Assembly: GCA_020832105.1 (NCBI GenBank)
Contig: JAFIFH010000064.1
Location: 1 to 64,000, forward strand
From: Idiomarina sp.
GTDB lineage: Bacteria > Pseudomonadota > Gammaproteobacteria > Enterobacterales > Alteromonadaceae
Length of the DNA stretch: 64,000 nt
Reading direction: 5' to 3'
The notes under the pieces: model-generated
Seen by the model: only the letters and a program-made list of their open reading frames with translations
Databases searched by the model: none
What the model was told of the DNA's origin: nothing
Made by a program: the position numbers and the translations under genes
Part shown: piece after piece, positions 48,858 to 60,056 of the stretch
Numbering within the stretch: position 1 is the stretch's first letter
How the letters are laid out: each line of letters opens with the position of its first letter

Positions 48858-49871
48858 ATGCAATTCACCGGCGCTAATATCCTGTCCGTCAATCAATTCG
48901 ACGCCGACGCCATTACACAAGTATTCACGATTGCCGATAAGATGCAGCCTTATGCGCATCGCAAAAAGCGTACCCGAGTTCTTGATGGTGCGATTTTAGG
49001 TAACCTCTTCTTCGAACCTTCAACCCGCACCAGGGTGAGTTTCGGTACCGCCTTTAATCTGCTCGGTGGTGAAGTTCGCGAGACCACCGGCATGGAAAGC
49101 TCAGCCATCGCTAAAGGGGAGTCGTTATACGACACCGCTCGCGTGCTTTCCAGCTACAGCGACATCATTGCCATGCGTCATCCTAAAGCAGGTTCGGTGG
49201 CAGAGTTTGCCGAAGGCAGCCGGGTGCCAGTGATAAATGGCGGTGACGGTGCCAATGAGCACCCTACCCAGGCACTGCTTGACCTCTACACCATAAAAAA
49301 AGAACTTGAACACCACCAGTTGTCGGTGGACGGGATGCACATTTGTATGATGGGCGACCTCAAGTACGGCCGCACCGTGCACTCGTTGTCGAAACTATTG
49401 GCGATGTACAAAAACGTTCATTTCACCCTGATTTCCCCCCGCGAACTATGTATGCCTGAGGATATTCTCGGCCTGCTTGACAGTGCCGGACACCGGGTCA
49501 CGGTGACTGAGCGTATTGAAGGCTCCATGGATGCTGATATTGTCTATCAAACCCGAATTCAGCAAGAGCGCTTCGCAAGTTTGCAGGACGCTGATCAATA
49601 TCGCGGAAAATTCCGTTTAAACCATGAAATTTATACCAAGCACTACAAACCAAACACCGTCATTATGCATCCGTTACCGCGCGACTCCCGTGCGGAAGCA
49701 AACGAGCTGGATAACGACCTGAATCAAAATCCAAACCTGGCTATCTTCCGACAGGCGGATAACGGCGTACTTATTCGTATGGCTCTTTTTGCGTTAACCC
49801 TTGGGGTTGACCACCTGCTTGAAAAGTACGAAACCGACGTTGTCTGGCACAGCGAAAAAGCCAACATTTAA
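48858..49871 (+). CDS. pyrB: Aspartate carbamoyltransferase catalytic subunit
   Basis: Condenses carbamoyl phosphate with aspartate in pyrimidine synthesis. The start is ATG 48858 (MQFTGANILSVNQFDADAIT) behind GGGGAG, giving 337 residues. The carbamoyl-phosphate loop FFEPSTRTRVSFGTAF, EHPTQALLDLYTI, DLKYGRTVHSL and VIMHPLPRDSR are all present; the latter two favour PyrB over ArgF. No pyrI regulatory gene follows; hemL does, 9 bases on. The form without a neighbouring PyrI, slightly longer than E. coli PyrB (311), probably assembles differently. Confidence 0.92.
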   Translation: MQFTGANILSVNQFDADAITQVFTIADKMQPYAHRKKRTRVLDGAILGNLFFEPSTRTRVSFGTAFNLLGGEVRETTGMESSAIAKGESLYDTARVLSSYSDIIAMRHPKAGSVAEFAEGSRVPVINGGDGANEHPTQALLDLYTIKKELEHHQLSVDGMHICMMGDLKYGRTVHSLSKLLAMYKNVHFTLISPRELCMPEDILGLLDSAGHRVTVTERIEGSMDADIVYQTRIQQERFASLQDADQYRGKFRLNHEIYTKHYKPNTVIMHPLPRDSRAEANELDNDLNQNPNLAIFRQADNGVLIRMALFALTLGVDHLLEKYETDVVWHSEKANI

Positions 49872-49880
49872 GAGGTATTT

Positions 49881-51164
49881 ATGTCACGTTCAAGTGAACT
49901 TTTTGCACAGGCCCAACACAGCATTCCCGGTGGTGTAAACTCGCCGGTCCGCGCCTTCGCCGGTGTTGGTGGCGACCCTGTATTTTTCGAGCGCGCCAAT
50001 GGTGCCTATATGTTTGATGTGGACGGCCAACGTTACATCGATTACGTAGGCTCTTGGGGGCCAATGATTCTGGGTCATAACTACCCTGCCATTCGTGACG
50101 CTGCGATTGAAGCTGCCGAGCGTGGTCTTAGCTTTGGTACGCCTACCGCGATTGAAGTGACCATGGCCGAAAAAATCATTGAGATCGTGCCGTCAATTGA
50201 AAAAGTCCGGATGGTCAATTCAGGCACCGAAGCGACGATGACTGCTGTGCGGCTTGCCCGTGGCTACACCAAACGCGACAAAATCCTTAAGTTTGAAGGC
50301 TGCTATCACGGCCATGTCGACTCATTGCTGGTGAAAGCAGGTTCTGGTGCACTGACCCTTGGTCAGCCAAATTCCCCTGGTATTCCTGCGGATTTAGCCC
50401 AGCACACCCTCACCGTTAGCTTTAATAACCTCGACGAAGTGAAAGAAGTCTTTGCTGCCTATAGTGACGAGATCGCTTGCATTATCGTTGAGCCAGTGGC
50501 GGGTAATATGAACTGTATCCCACCGGTGCCTGGCTTCCTTGAAGGGCTGCGTGAGGTCTGTGACCAGTATGGCTCGGTGCTGATTTTTGATGAAGTGATG
50601 ACGGGTTTCCGTATCGCTCCAGGCGGTGCGCAAGAGTATTACGGCGTCACCCCTGACCTGACCTGCTTAGGTAAAGTGATTGGCGGCGGTATGCCAGTGG
50701 GGGCTTTTGGCGGTAAGCGTGAAATCATGGATTACATTGCGCCGACAGGCCCTGTGTATCAGGCCGGTACATTGTCAGGTAACCCGGTGGCAATGGCCGC
50801 AGGCCTGGCGGCGTTAACCGCATTGCAGGACCATAGCTTGTACGCGCTGATGAACCAACGCGTTGAAGCGCTTATGCAGGGCTTGCAGCAAGCCGCTAAA
50901 GAGGCTGGTATACCGCTCAGCATTAACCACGTTGGTGGTATGTTTGGCTTCTTCTTTACGGATGCCGAGCAGGTGACCAGCTTCGCCGAAGCCACACAGT
51001 GCAACATGGACCACTTTAAAGCGTTTTATCATGAGATGCTTAAGCGCGGTATCTACCTCGCACCGAGTGCCTATGAAGCCGGCTTTATGTCGATGGTGCA
51101 CAGTGAAGCGGATATCGAAGAGACCATTCAGGCCGCTCGCCAGGCGTTCGCCGCGATCGCCTAA
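49881..51164 (+). CDS. hemL: Glutamate-1-semialdehyde 2,1-aminomutase
   Basis: PLP enzyme that makes 5-aminolevulinate by the C5 pathway. The 427 residues contain the PLP-binding elements: [56 protein letters not shown] with the pyridine-nitrogen Asp, and the Schiff-base Lys in [17 protein letters not shown]. It follows pyrB after 9 bases that hold its ribosome site, forming hemJ-pyrB-hemL. Confidence 0.98.
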   Translation: MSRSSELFAQAQHSIPGGVNSPVRAFAGVGGDPVFFERANGAYMFDVDGQRYIDYVGSWGPMILGHNYPAIRDAAIEAAERGLSFGTPTAIEVTMAEKIIEIVPSIEKVRMVNSGTEATMTAVRLARGYTKRDKILKFEGCYHGHVDSLLVKAGSGALTLGQPNSPGIPADLAQHTLTVSFNNLDEVKEVFAAYSDEIACIIVEPVAGNMNCIPPVPGFLEGLREVCDQYGSVLIFDEVMTGFRIAPGGAQEYYGVTPDLTCLGKVIGGGMPVGAFGGKREIMDYIAPTGPVYQAGTLSGNPVAMAAGLAALTALQDHSLYALMNQRVEALMQGLQQAAKEAGIPLSINHVGGMFGFFFTDAEQVTSFAEATQCNMDHFKAFYHEMLKRGIYLAPSAYEAGFMSMVHSEADIEETIQAARQAFAAIA

Positions 51165-51193
51165 TGACCTTCCGTGCATTGTCGCAGTAGTAT

Positions 51194-51217
51194 AGCCCCC
51201 GGTACGTACCGGGGGCT
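51194..51217. terminator. 24-base perfect palindrome between hemL and the second chemoreceptor
   Basis: AGCCCCCGGTACGTACCGGGGGCT is its own reverse complement. A further ACCGGGGG copy follows at 51219. It lies between convergent genes and probably terminates both, though no T run is present. Confidence 0.65.
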
Positions 51218-51227
51218 TACCGGGGGT

Positions 51228-53153
51228 TTAGACCTCAAATTGACGAATGCGGTCTGCCAGCCGTTCAGCGAGCTGACGCATGTAGCGGCTTTGTTCAGCA
51301 CTTTGCACCGCATTGGCAGCACCTTTTTCACTCATATCCTGAATCTCGACCACTTGTCGCTCAATACCGTCAAGTACCATACTTTGTTGCTGTGCCGCGT
51401 GCGCAACTTCGTGATTGCGCTGCAACTGCGTTTGCATATCGCTTTGTACCTCGCGCAAATAAGCGACTCCGCGCTGCGTTGATTCACGCCCCTGGTGGGC
51501 GATGTCCTGACTCTTACTTGCCACATTCTGCGCCTGGTCGGCCTGCTGCTGTAAACTGCTGATCATCTGCTGGATCTCGTCCGTTGCTTGATGACTACGC
51601 TTAGCTAACTGACGAACCTCGTCTGCAACCACCGCGAAACCGCGGCCCTGATCGCCCGCTCTCGCCGCCTCAATAGCTGCGTTCAGCGCCAGCAGATTGG
51701 TCTGCTCTGCCACCGCACCAATCACGTCTAACACTTTGCCAATGTCCTTACTTTTGTTAGCCAGCTCTGCCACCACATCAGATACCGCTGCGACCTGTAA
51801 CGCAAGCTTCTCAATGACCTGTTGGGTTTCATTTAACAGATGCAGGCTCTGCTGAGTTCTTTCATCAGTGCGGGTCATGCCGGTGGAGGCCTGGCTGGCA
51901 TTCAGCGCAACCTCTTTCACGGTTTCATTAATTTCGTGCAGGGCAGTCGCAAGTTCCATCGTGTGCTGCGCAAGTCGCTGGTTGTCGCGCTCACTTTCTG
52001 CCGCCGTGGCGACACCACCACCGGCGTGCTCCCCCACAGAGGCTGCGCTTTGCTCCACGTCCTTCACTATTTGGCGCACCTGAGCAATAAAGGCGTTCAC
52101 CCCAGAGGTCACCGCCCGCAGCTCTTTACTGCCCTCTTCGGTAAGTTGCACTCTCAAATCCCCTCCCTGGCTGCCCAGCAGCTGAATACGCTCGGCCAGG
52201 CGCTGAATCGGCCGGGTGATACTAACCGTTAAGCCCAATGCTAAGAGAACGAAGACGATAAATACGAGCGCCGCCACCCCCACCATTTGGCGGCGAGTCT
52301 GGGTCAGTGGCAGCATCAGCTCGTCATAAGGGATCTGTGCAATGACATACCACCCCATTCGGTCAATTCGCTGGGCTGCCAATAAGTAGTCCTTGCCACC
52401 CAGCTCAGAGCGCAACCAACCGCCCTCGCCGGATAGCAAATCACGGCCCACAGAGGGATCACCATATAAGTCGCTCAGATACGCGCTATTGACCAGGTCG
52501 GTCTGCGGATGAATCCTTACCTGACCACTTGCATCTACAAGGTACACGAAGCCGGTTTGCTCAAGCTCAAAACTGGCTAAATAGTCCTGCATTGCAGTAA
52601 AGGGCCGTGATACACCGGCAAGACCCCGCCCTTGGGGCTGCTGAACATTCACAAACAGATTCGCATCACCATTGTCCGGGTCGAAATAGACCTCTGCAGA
52701 TTGCGCCACCCCACTATCGCGGTAGGCAAAGAACCAACTATCCGCACCAGAGTCAGGGTCTAATTGACGCAGAAAGCCATCCTGGTTCCAATAGCGTGCG
52801 GTTCGTCGGTCAGCAAATGATGCGTTGCTTAAGTTAAACCTGCGGGCTAACTGGCCAAGTTCATCGACCAGTGCTGGTGCTTCAACACCAGCTTGTTCTG
52901 CTTGCTGAAGATAGTCCGGGTCATTGGCGATCACGCCTGCGACTGTCATCATTTCACCAATTTCAGCATTTAATGCATGCCGTATGCTATTCAGCAAATT
53001 TGGTATATCGCTTTGCTCGACGCGATTCTGGTAAATGTTCGCCGCTTGATTTTGTCCCACGCTCGCTACAATAAGTGCAGGTAGCAGCGCACAGATGATC
53101 GTACTCACCAGCAACTTGCGGCGAATTGAAACGTTAGCCCATCGACTCAACAC
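51228..53153 (-). CDS. Methyl-accepting chemotaxis protein with a dCache-like sensor
   Basis: Chemoreceptor of 641 residues. The track start (TTG 53204) lacks a ribosome site; GTG 53153 follows TTGGAGAGA and is preferred. Membrane segment 1 is at about 14-32 ([19 protein letters not shown]). A periplasmic region of about 255 residues follows, with a long helix and two PAS-like lobes ([19 protein letters not shown] and [17 protein letters not shown]) resembling dCache. Membrane segment 2 is at about 290-312, then HAMP and a signalling domain with the tip [21 protein letters not shown]. The ligand is unknown. It is divergent from maeA. Confidence 0.94.
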   Translation of the reverse strand: MLSRWANVSIRRKLLVSTIICALLPALIVASVGQNQAANIYQNRVEQSDIPNLLNSIRHALNAEIGEMMTVAGVIANDPDYLQQAEQAGVEAPALVDELGQLARRFNLSNASFADRRTARYWNQDGFLRQLDPDSGADSWFFAYRDSGVAQSAEVYFDPDNGDANLFVNVQQPQGRGLAGVSRPFTAMQDYLASFELEQTGFVYLVDASGQVRIHPQTDLVNSAYLSDLYGDPSVGRDLLSGEGGWLRSELGGKDYLLAAQRIDRMGWYVIAQIPYDELMLPLTQTRRQMVGVAALVFIVFVLLALGLTVSITRPIQRLAERIQLLGSQGGDLRVQLTEEGSKELRAVTSGVNAFIAQVRQIVKDVEQSAASVGEHAGGGVATAAESERDNQRLAQHTMELATALHEINETVKEVALNASQASTGMTRTDERTQQSLHLLNETQQVIEKLALQVAAVSDVVAELANKSKDIGKVLDVIGAVAEQTNLLALNAAIEAARAGDQGRGFAVVADEVRQLAKRSHQATDEIQQMISSLQQQADQAQNVASKSQDIAHQGRESTQRGVAYLREVQSDMQTQLQRNHEVAHAAQQQSMVLDGIERQVVEIQDMSEKGAANAVQSAEQSRYMRQLAERLADRIRQFEV

Positions 53154-53397
53154 TGGTCTCTCCAATATAAAGTATTTATCTATTCGTGCACTTTGACGCC
53201 GCAAGCCTATGCAGCTTCGCTGTACATCGTTTATTTGACTGTATTATTACTACATCAATATTGCTTTGTGATGACTAAAGTCAGCTAAAAACCCGCGCCC
53301 TACTGGTCTGCTTGCGTCCGCGCCTGCGTCAGCCTATGATCGAAGAGCTCGCATTCCCCTGTTTTCTTTGTCGCAATTTAGTGTCGTAAGGTAATCC

Positions 53398-55092
53398 ATG
53401 ACTGATAAAAACTCTCCGCACCCGTTATACATTCCCCACGCTGGCCCTTCACTTCTGGAAACGCCTCTTCTAAACAAAGGCAGTGCCTTTACACGTGAAG
53501 AACGCATTGCGTTTAATTTAAGTGGCTTGCTACCACCGCGTTACGAAACCATTGAGGAGCAGGTTCGTCGGGCCTACATGCAGTATTCAAGCTTTGAGAC
53601 GCCGATGAACAAGCATATTTATCTGCGTGCGATTCAAGACAATAATGAAACGGTATTCTATCGGTTATTGGCCGATCACATTGAAGAGATGATGCCGATT
53701 ATCTATACCCCAACGGTGGGCGACGCCTGCGAGCAGTTCTCTGACATTTACCGCAGCTCACGGGGCCTGTTCTTGTCCTATTCTGAACAAGGGCAGATGG
53801 ACGATATTCTGCGCAACGCCACCAAGCGCAACGTTAAAGTGATTGTGGTCACTGACGGTGAGCGTATTCTTGGCCTGGGCGATCAGGGTATTGGCGGCAT
53901 GGGTATCCCGATTGGTAAATTGTCACTCTACACCGCCTGTGGCGGGATCAGCCCGGCCTATACCCTGCCGATCATGCTCGACGTGGGCACGGATAACGAG
54001 AAACTTTTAAACGACCCAATGTACATGGGCGCCCGTCACAAACGCATTCGAGGCCAGGAGTACGACGATTTCATTGCCACCTTCATTAAGTCAGTGCAAC
54101 GTCGCTGGCCCCAGGCAATGATTCAGTTTGAAGACTTTGCGCAGCCCAATGCAATGCCAATTTTGAATCGATATCGTGATGAGATTTGCTGCTTTAACGA
54201 TGATATCCAGGGCACTGCGGCGGTCACGGTCGGCACTTTGCTGGCCGCCTGCAAAAGCAAAGAGCAAAAGTTGAGTGATCAGAAAGTGGTCTTTGTGGGC
54301 GCAGGTTCTGCTGGTTGCGGCATTGCCGAGCAAATTATCGACCAGATGATTGCAGAAGGTATCAGCGATGCCCAGGCACGTTCGCAAATATTTATGGTCG
54401 ACCGCTACGGATTGCTTGTAGACGGTATGCAGGGCCTGCGTGACTTCCAGCAAGCGTTAGTGCAACCAGAGTCAATTCGCGACGCATGGCAGTTCAGTGG
54501 CGATTACCCTTCACTGCTGGACGTAATGTACTGTGCCAAACCCACCGTGTTGATCGGTGTCTCGGGTCAGCAAGGCTTGTTTACCGAACAGGTCATTCAA
54601 GCCATGCATCAGGGATGCCCTCGCCCGATCATTTTCCCGCTTTCCAACCCCTCACGTAATGTCGAGGCGACGCCAGAGCAAGTGGTTGAGTGGACCCGGG
54701 GGGAGGCGATCATCGCCACCGGCAGCCCTTTTGCACCAGTGATATATAACGATAGAACCTTCCCTATCGCACAGTGCAACAACAGCTACATATTCCCTGG
54801 AATTGGTCTTGGTGTGTTGGCGGTGAAAGCTAATCGCATTACCAATGAAATGTTGATGGCGGCCAGCCAGACGTTAGCAGAATCGTCACCAGCGGTGGAT
54901 GGAAGTGGCAGCGCATTACTACCACCGATCACCGAGATTGGCGCGTTAAGCAAACGTATCGCATTTGCGGTTGGCAAAGTTGCCCAGGAGCAGGGGCATG
55001 CCCTTGAAGTGCCTGACGAGATGCTACAGGAGCGGATTGATAAGCAGTTCTGGCGCCCGCAATATCGTGAATACAAGCGCGTCAGTATTTAA
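53398..55092 (+). CDS. maeA: NAD-dependent malic enzyme
   Basis: Oxidatively decarboxylates malate to pyruvate. The 564 residues match E. coli MaeA (565). Visible are the N-terminal [22 protein letters not shown], the substrate and tyrosine region [37 protein letters not shown], the metal site [15 protein letters not shown] and the NAD fold [17 protein letters not shown]. The ATG follows TAAGGT. It is convergent with mrcB; the 46-base gap contains the hairpin CCGCGGC-AATTA-GCCGCGG that overlaps the mrcB stop. Confidence 0.96.
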   Translation: MTDKNSPHPLYIPHAGPSLLETPLLNKGSAFTREERIAFNLSGLLPPRYETIEEQVRRAYMQYSSFETPMNKHIYLRAIQDNNETVFYRLLADHIEEMMPIIYTPTVGDACEQFSDIYRSSRGLFLSYSEQGQMDDILRNATKRNVKVIVVTDGERILGLGDQGIGGMGIPIGKLSLYTACGGISPAYTLPIMLDVGTDNEKLLNDPMYMGARHKRIRGQEYDDFIATFIKSVQRRWPQAMIQFEDFAQPNAMPILNRYRDEICCFNDDIQGTAAVTVGTLLAACKSKEQKLSDQKVVFVGAGSAGCGIAEQIIDQMIAEGISDAQARSQIFMVDRYGLLVDGMQGLRDFQQALVQPESIRDAWQFSGDYPSLLDVMYCAKPTVLIGVSGQQGLFTEQVIQAMHQGCPRPIIFPLSNPSRNVEATPEQVVEWTRGEAIIATGSPFAPVIYNDRTFPIAQCNNSYIFPGIGLGVLAVKANRITNEMLMAASQTLAESSPAVDGSGSALLPPITEIGALSKRIAFAVGKVAQEQGHALEVPDEMLQERIDKQFWRPQYREYKRVSI

Positions 55093-55138
55093 ACCACATC
55101 ATCTGCCAGCATATCGGACAACAATAGCGCCGCGGCAA

Positions 55139-57493
55139 TTAGCCGCGGCCAAACATCCGTTGAAACCAACTCCGCTCCTCTTCATCTTCTTCCTTCTCAG
55201 TCGGGTAGTCCTGCGTCGGGTCACAGTAATGACGGCTGGGCTCAGTGTATTCAAAGGTGGGCAGATGATAGATCTCGCCCGCACATGCGAAACTCACCGG
55301 TTGCCCAGTGCGCTTATCAAAAGCACCGTCCTTAATCCCTTCCGGGCGCTGGCGTTGAATGGGGTCGACACCAAAACGCTGCCAGAAATCGCCGGCCACC
55401 GGTAATGCACCTGCGCTACCGCTCAAGCCCATCGCACTGTTGTCATCCTGGCCGAGCCAGACTGAGACCAGGTAGCGTTGATCGTAAGAAACAAACCAAC
55501 TATCACGTAACTCGTTGGTAGAGCCGGTTTTACCCCCCAGCCCTGAGGTACTAACGTACTGCGCAATGGTGCGTCCGGTTCCCTCGCGCACCACTCCCTG
55601 CATCGCAACATTGGTTAAGTAGGCTCCCGCTTCGCTAAACACCCGTTGTTGTTGACGCTGCTGTTGATACAGCGGCTGGTTCCAATGGGTATACACGGCC
55701 TCAATCGAGGTCAGGCGTTGCTGTACCCCCTGATTCAATAGGGTGCTATACACCTGACTGACCTGGAGGGGCGACATATCCACCGAACCCAACGTCAGTG
55801 ACGGATACGCATGAGTTCGCTCATCAAAGCCTGATTCGTACAAGCGTGCCCGCACGCGCTCAGGCCCAATCGCCATTCCCAGGTGTACGGCTGGTGCATT
55901 ACGTGATTCCAGAAAGCTTTGGTACAGCGTCAACGGCCCTTTAAATTCACCATCGAAGTTACGCGGGCTCCACTCAACACCCAGCTCGTTGACCAGGGTC
56001 AATGGACTGTCATCCAGCATAGTTTCAAGACGGTAGTCCTGCGGCGTTTCCAGGGCGATGGCAAAAGTGAAGGGCTTGACCAATGAACCAATGGGTCGCT
56101 TTGCATCAAGCGCCCGATTAAAACCAGCGCGTGTCTGCGCGGTATTGCCCACCAGCGCCCTGACCACGCCTTGCGTATAATCTGCAATAACCATCGCGCC
56201 CTGCAACTCAGCCACGTTGACCCGCCCGCCGCGGCTGGTCATCGCCAGCTCTGCCTGTTGCTGAACATATGGGTCATAATAAGTAAACACCCGTAAACCC
56301 GTTTGCTGCCACTCGCGACCCGGCACCAGCTGCCGCAGCTCCCGCTGCACGAGGTCGACATAATCGGGTCGTTCACCCAGCACCAGGCGGGTACTTTGCC
56401 GGCGTACTAATGGGTCCTCGAGCGCAGCCAGGTATTGCACCTGACTGATCAGATCATTCTCAAACATCAGCCTCAATACCAGCTCACGACGCCGTTCTGC
56501 ATTCTCAGGGCGGCGCCTTGGGTCATACAGACTTGGCCCCTTCACCATCCCTACCAGCAGCGCGATTTCAGCGGGGGATAAGTCTTCCACTGACTTGCCG
56601 AAGAAATATTGAGCGGCCAGCCCGACACCATGGATAGCATGCCCGCGGTCCTGACCAAAATAGACCTCATTAAAATACGCTTCCAGAATAGCCTCTTTTT
56701 CAAAGCGATAATCCAGACTCAGCGCCATAATCGCTTCGTTTGCTTTACGCCAAAGGTTCTGGTCATGGGTCAAATACATATTCTTGACCAACTGCTGGGT
56801 CAACGTACTACCACCCTGCACCGTGCGCCCTGCCCGCAGGTTCGCCACCGCCGCACGTGCAATGGCACTCGGCTTGACCCCCAGATGCTGGTAAAAGTCC
56901 TGATCTTCTATGAGCAATAAAGTGTCCTGCAGTAAGTCAGGTACCTGCGACAGGCTAACCAATAAACGGTCCTCACCACTGTCCGCAGCGAAGCGCCCTA
57001 TTAACTGAGGTTCAAGTCGCGCCTGAGGAAGCACCTGTTGAGACGGCCACGCGACCACCTCCGCCAGACGCCCGTCTGTAAAGCGCAAACGCAGTCGCTG
57101 ACTGGGTTCAAAACCGTCAGCAAAGTCAAATGCACGACGATGGAGCAAGATAGAATCCTCTCGCTCATTGTATTCGCCCGGCCCTCGAGCCGTGGCGGTG
57201 GCATTGTAATTCAACGCTTGCAGCTCGGCTTTGACCCGTGCATAACTGAGTCCCTCCTGGGGGGCTAGCACCATTGCTCGGCTATACAATAAGGCGGGTG
57301 CCTGATAACGATTTGCTTCAAAGCGCTCGCGCACCTTGCCATCGAGATACACCGCATAAAACGCCAGCACAACCAGGCCGATCAGCATCAGTTTGCCAAA
57401 TAAGGTGAACATAGCGCGCAACCAACGTCGTCGTTGTGAGGGCTGTTGCTTATTGCTTCGTTTTGCGCGCTTAGGTTTACTTGCCTTGGTCAT
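55139..57493 (-). CDS. mrcB: Penicillin-binding protein 1B (class A PBP)
   Basis: Bifunctional murein synthase: glycosyltransferase and transpeptidase in the periplasm, anchored in the inner membrane. The 784 residues begin with a basic cytoplasmic tail (KPKRAKRSNKQQ) and membrane segment AMFTLFGKLMLIGLVVLAFY. UB2H-like residues follow, then the GT51 domain (LIEDQDFYQHLGVKPSAI, QGGSTLTQQLVKNMYL) and the transpeptidase motifs SLVK (RPIGSLVKPFTFA), SRN and KTG (LGGKTGSTNE). It overlaps the end of hrpB by 17 bases, keeping the hrpB-mrcB pairing known from E. coli. Confidence 0.95.
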   Translation of the reverse strand: MTKASKPKRAKRSNKQQPSQRRRWLRAMFTLFGKLMLIGLVVLAFYAVYLDGKVRERFEANRYQAPALLYSRAMVLAPQEGLSYARVKAELQALNYNATATARGPGEYNEREDSILLHRRAFDFADGFEPSQRLRLRFTDGRLAEVVAWPSQQVLPQARLEPQLIGRFAADSGEDRLLVSLSQVPDLLQDTLLLIEDQDFYQHLGVKPSAIARAAVANLRAGRTVQGGSTLTQQLVKNMYLTHDQNLWRKANEAIMALSLDYRFEKEAILEAYFNEVYFGQDRGHAIHGVGLAAQYFFGKSVEDLSPAEIALLVGMVKGPSLYDPRRRPENAERRRELVLRLMFENDLISQVQYLAALEDPLVRRQSTRLVLGERPDYVDLVQRELRQLVPGREWQQTGLRVFTYYDPYVQQQAELAMTSRGGRVNVAELQGAMVIADYTQGVVRALVGNTAQTRAGFNRALDAKRPIGSLVKPFTFAIALETPQDYRLETMLDDSPLTLVNELGVEWSPRNFDGEFKGPLTLYQSFLESRNAPAVHLGMAIGPERVRARLYESGFDERTHAYPSLTLGSVDMSPLQVSQVYSTLLNQGVQQRLTSIEAVYTHWNQPLYQQQRQQQRVFSEAGAYLTNVAMQGVVREGTGRTIAQYVSTSGLGGKTGSTNELRDSWFVSYDQRYLVSVWLGQDDNSAMGLSGSAGALPVAGDFWQRFGVDPIQRQRPEGIKDGAFDKRTGQPVSFACAGEIYHLPTFEYTEPSRHYCDPTQDYPTEKEEDEEERSWFQRMFGRG

Positions 57494-59978
57494 GCATCGC
57501 CTTCTTAGTTAAATGAGTTGCCTGGGCTTGCGCGGGGTCGTCAGGCCACGGGTGTTTAGGATATCGGCCGCGCATTTCTTTTTTTACGTGTATGTAGCTG
57601 CCAGCCCAAAAAGCAGCGAGATCACTGGTCCGCTGCAAGGGCCGCTTAGCCGGTGACAATAGGTCGAGCGTGAGCGGCAAACGCCCATTGAGCACCGTCG
57701 GAGAGCTCGGGCTACCAAAGACCTCCTGCAGTTTCAACGCCACTAAGGCCGAGCCATCTGCCTGGTACTCGATTAAGTGGGCGCGCCCACTGGGGGCTTG
57801 CCAGTGAGTAGGTAGTGCCTGGTTAAAGCTTTGCTGCTGAGGATATGGCAATAAACTCATCAGCGCATCGCCAGGCGACCAGTTGCTTAACGCCGGGCGA
57901 TTCTCGATGTGATGCCAGTAAGGCACCGCCCAATGGTGCAGCGTTTCAAGCAGGTGCTCATCATCAACTTGTGGCGCATCTTGACTGTGCGTAGCCCACA
58001 ATGCCAACCGCCGTTGAATTTGCACACTGCGGGCGTCCCAGTTGAGCATCGACAGCCCATTGCGCTGAACCTCCAGGACCAGTGCAGCAAGACGCTCTTC
58101 ACCGGACACTTGCACTGGCGATGGCTTGCGCTGCAGTTCCAGCGCAAAGTAGCAGCGCTGGTCGACTTTGTGTAGACCGCCCCGCTCGCTACGCCATTCC
58201 ACTACCGAATGCTGTTCCACGCGCTGGGCAAAGTCGTGTTCCATCAATTGGCTGACCTGGTCAGCGCTCAGTGCTAAACATTGGCGTATCACCCCATGTT
58301 GCATGTCCTGATGCATGGACAAACCACTGACCAATAACCATGGAGCGGCCTTTAAGCTCATGCTAACAGCGGTATTGGCAGGCCACCCCACCCCAGCACC
58401 CGTGGCCAGCGTGTAGTAGTCGGTTTCTTTTCGTTGCCGCGCCAGCCCGAGCGGGTATAAACACAGGGCCGCTTTAATTAATGAGTCACCAGCGCAGTGT
58501 GTCGTACACTCAAGCTTTAGCTGCCGACACCAATGACGATACCGCCGCCAGGTACGTGGGAATTGGGCTTTCTGCGTCAGCACGTCCTCTACCGCATCTG
58601 CCAGGTTCAAGGTCTCACTTTCACGCTCTTCATCCATTGCCACCAGCAAGGCGAGCGCGGTTAGGGTCGCCGTTTCCTGCGCCGCAGAAAAAGCCTGCGC
58701 ATAACGCACGTCGGCGGCGTAACTCAGTAATGCCTGGCCCTGGCTGGTGGCCTGATCGCGGTCATTTAAGGCCCCCACCCCACGCAGCCATTGTTGTGCA
58801 CTGGCAACATGACCTGCATTTGGTGGAGTAAACCAGGCCATCTCGTCCATCGCCGAGCCCCAGCATGCGACTTGTAAGACCAAGTCGGTTAAGTCCTGTT
58901 GCTCAATATCAGCTGGTCGATACTCCGCCATTCCCTGATAATCACTCGGTGCGTAGATTCTTGTACAACGCCCTGGGCCAGTTCGACCAGCACGCCCAGC
59001 CCGTTGAATCGCTGCAGCGCGGGCTACCCGCCGAGTCATAAGTTCGGTGGTATGATACTTGGGACGGTACAACGCCTGGCGTTCGCGACCACTGTCCACC
59101 ACCCAGTCGATGCCGGCAATAGTTAAGCTGGTTTCAGCAATATTGGTGGTAAATATCACCCTACGCTGCTCGGTGCGCTGGGTCGCAGTCACCCCCTGTT
59201 GTTCACTCAAGGTCAAGCCACCATGTAGCGCCAGCAGCTCAACCTGGCTATCAGTGCTACTTGCAGCAACCGCCTGCATGACTCTGCGAATTTCGCTCTG
59301 CCCCGGCAGAAAAACCAGAACCCCGCGATTTTGTGGATATTCACGGATAATGAAATTGACCACATCAGCCGTTTTTTCAAGATAAGACTGCGCCTGGCGG
59401 GGCGGTTGATACTCAATATCCACCGCATACTGACGCCCTTCACTTTGCAACACTTCAGCCTCAGTGCCATGGCCGGCCATCCAGTCTGCTAACGCTTGTG
59501 CCGGCAAGGTTGCTGACATCACTAACAAGGCCAGCTCCGGACGCAGTTGGCGGGTTTCCAATGTCAGTGCTAAACCGAGATCACTATGCAAATTGCGCTC
59601 GTGAAACTCATCAAATATAACGCCGTCAATGTCACTCAGCATCGGGTCAGTTTGCAGCATCCGGGTCAAAATACCTTCGGTCACTACCAGCAAGCGGGTG
59701 CGGGCTGAGCGTTTCGCGTCCTGACGCACCTGGTATCCCACTGTTTGACCACAAGGTTCGTTAAGGCGGCTGGCAATAAATTCGGCAATGCTCAATGCAG
59801 CCAGACGTCGTGGCTGGACCAGAATCCAGCGTTTTGTTGGGAACGCTTGTAACAGCGATAAGGGTAACGCGGTCGACTTTCCGGCACCTGGAGGCGCCTG
59901 CAAGACCACCGCAGAACGGGTCAACGCCTGTTGCAGTGGAACTAGGATATCGGAGACTGGAAGATGAAGGTCATGCAT
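57477..59978 (-). CDS. hrpB: ATP-dependent RNA helicase-like protein HrpB
   Basis: DEAH-box helicase family protein. The start is ATG 59978 (MHDLHLPVSDILVPLQQALT), giving 833 residues; the track's extra 17 residues extend over a terminator. Helicase motifs: I in LQAPPGAGKSTALPLSLL, II as IFDEFHERNLHSDLG (DEFH), III MSATLPAQALAD, V FTTNIAETSLTIAGI and VI AAIQRAGRAGRTGPGRC, then the HA2 and HrpB C-terminal domains. Its RNA substrate is not known. It overlaps mrcB downstream and is separated from pepB by a terminator. Confidence 0.95.
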   Translation of the reverse strand: MHDLHLPVSDILVPLQQALTRSAVVLQAPPGAGKSTALPLSLLQAFPTKRWILVQPRRLAALSIAEFIASRLNEPCGQTVGYQVRQDAKRSARTRLLVVTEGILTRMLQTDPMLSDIDGVIFDEFHERNLHSDLGLALTLETRQLRPELALLVMSATLPAQALADWMAGHGTEAEVLQSEGRQYAVDIEYQPPRQAQSYLEKTADVVNFIIREYPQNRGVLVFLPGQSEIRRVMQAVAASSTDSQVELLALHGGLTLSEQQGVTATQRTEQRRVIFTTNIAETSLTIAGIDWVVDSGRERQALYRPKYHTTELMTRRVARAAAIQRAGRAGRTGPGRCTRIYAPSDYQGMAEYRPADIEQQDLTDLVLQVACWGSAMDEMAWFTPPNAGHVASAQQWLRGVGALNDRDQATSQGQALLSYAADVRYAQAFSAAQETATLTALALLVAMDEERESETLNLADAVEDVLTQKAQFPRTWRRYRHWCRQLKLECTTHCAGDSLIKAALCLYPLGLARQRKETDYYTLATGAGVGWPANTAVSMSLKAAPWLLVSGLSMHQDMQHGVIRQCLALSADQVSQLMEHDFAQRVEQHSVVEWRSERGGLHKVDQRCYFALELQRKPSPVQVSGEERLAALVLEVQRNGLSMLNWDARSVQIQRRLALWATHSQDAPQVDDEHLLETLHHWAVPYWHHIENRPALSNWSPGDALMSLLPYPQQQSFNQALPTHWQAPSGRAHLIEYQADGSALVALKLQEVFGSPSSPTVLNGRLPLTLDLLSPAKRPLQRTSDLAAFWAGSYIHVKKEMRGRYPKHPWPDDPAQAQATHLTKKAMHDQGK

Positions 59979-59993
59979 CGCTCTATTTTGCCA

Positions 59994-60029
59994 TAAAAAA
60001 TGCCGCACAGAAGGCTTTCTGCACGGCAT
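59994..60029 (-). terminator. Terminator of pepB
   Basis: On the minus strand ATGCCG pairs with CGGCAT and an inner CAGAA pairs with TTCTG (stem region 60000-60029), followed by six T residues. It lies 27 bases past the pepB stop and directly before the hrpB start, so hrpB must have a promoter within pepB or the terminator must leak. Confidence 0.82.
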
Positions 60030-60056
60030 TCAGTTTAAGTTTTATGCAAACGTGAC

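Noticed and set aside
53259-53290. TGTGATGACTAAAGTCA-like site upstream of maeA as a possible CRP site
   Set aside because: The left half TGTGA is present, but the right half-site TCACA is missing at the required spacing.
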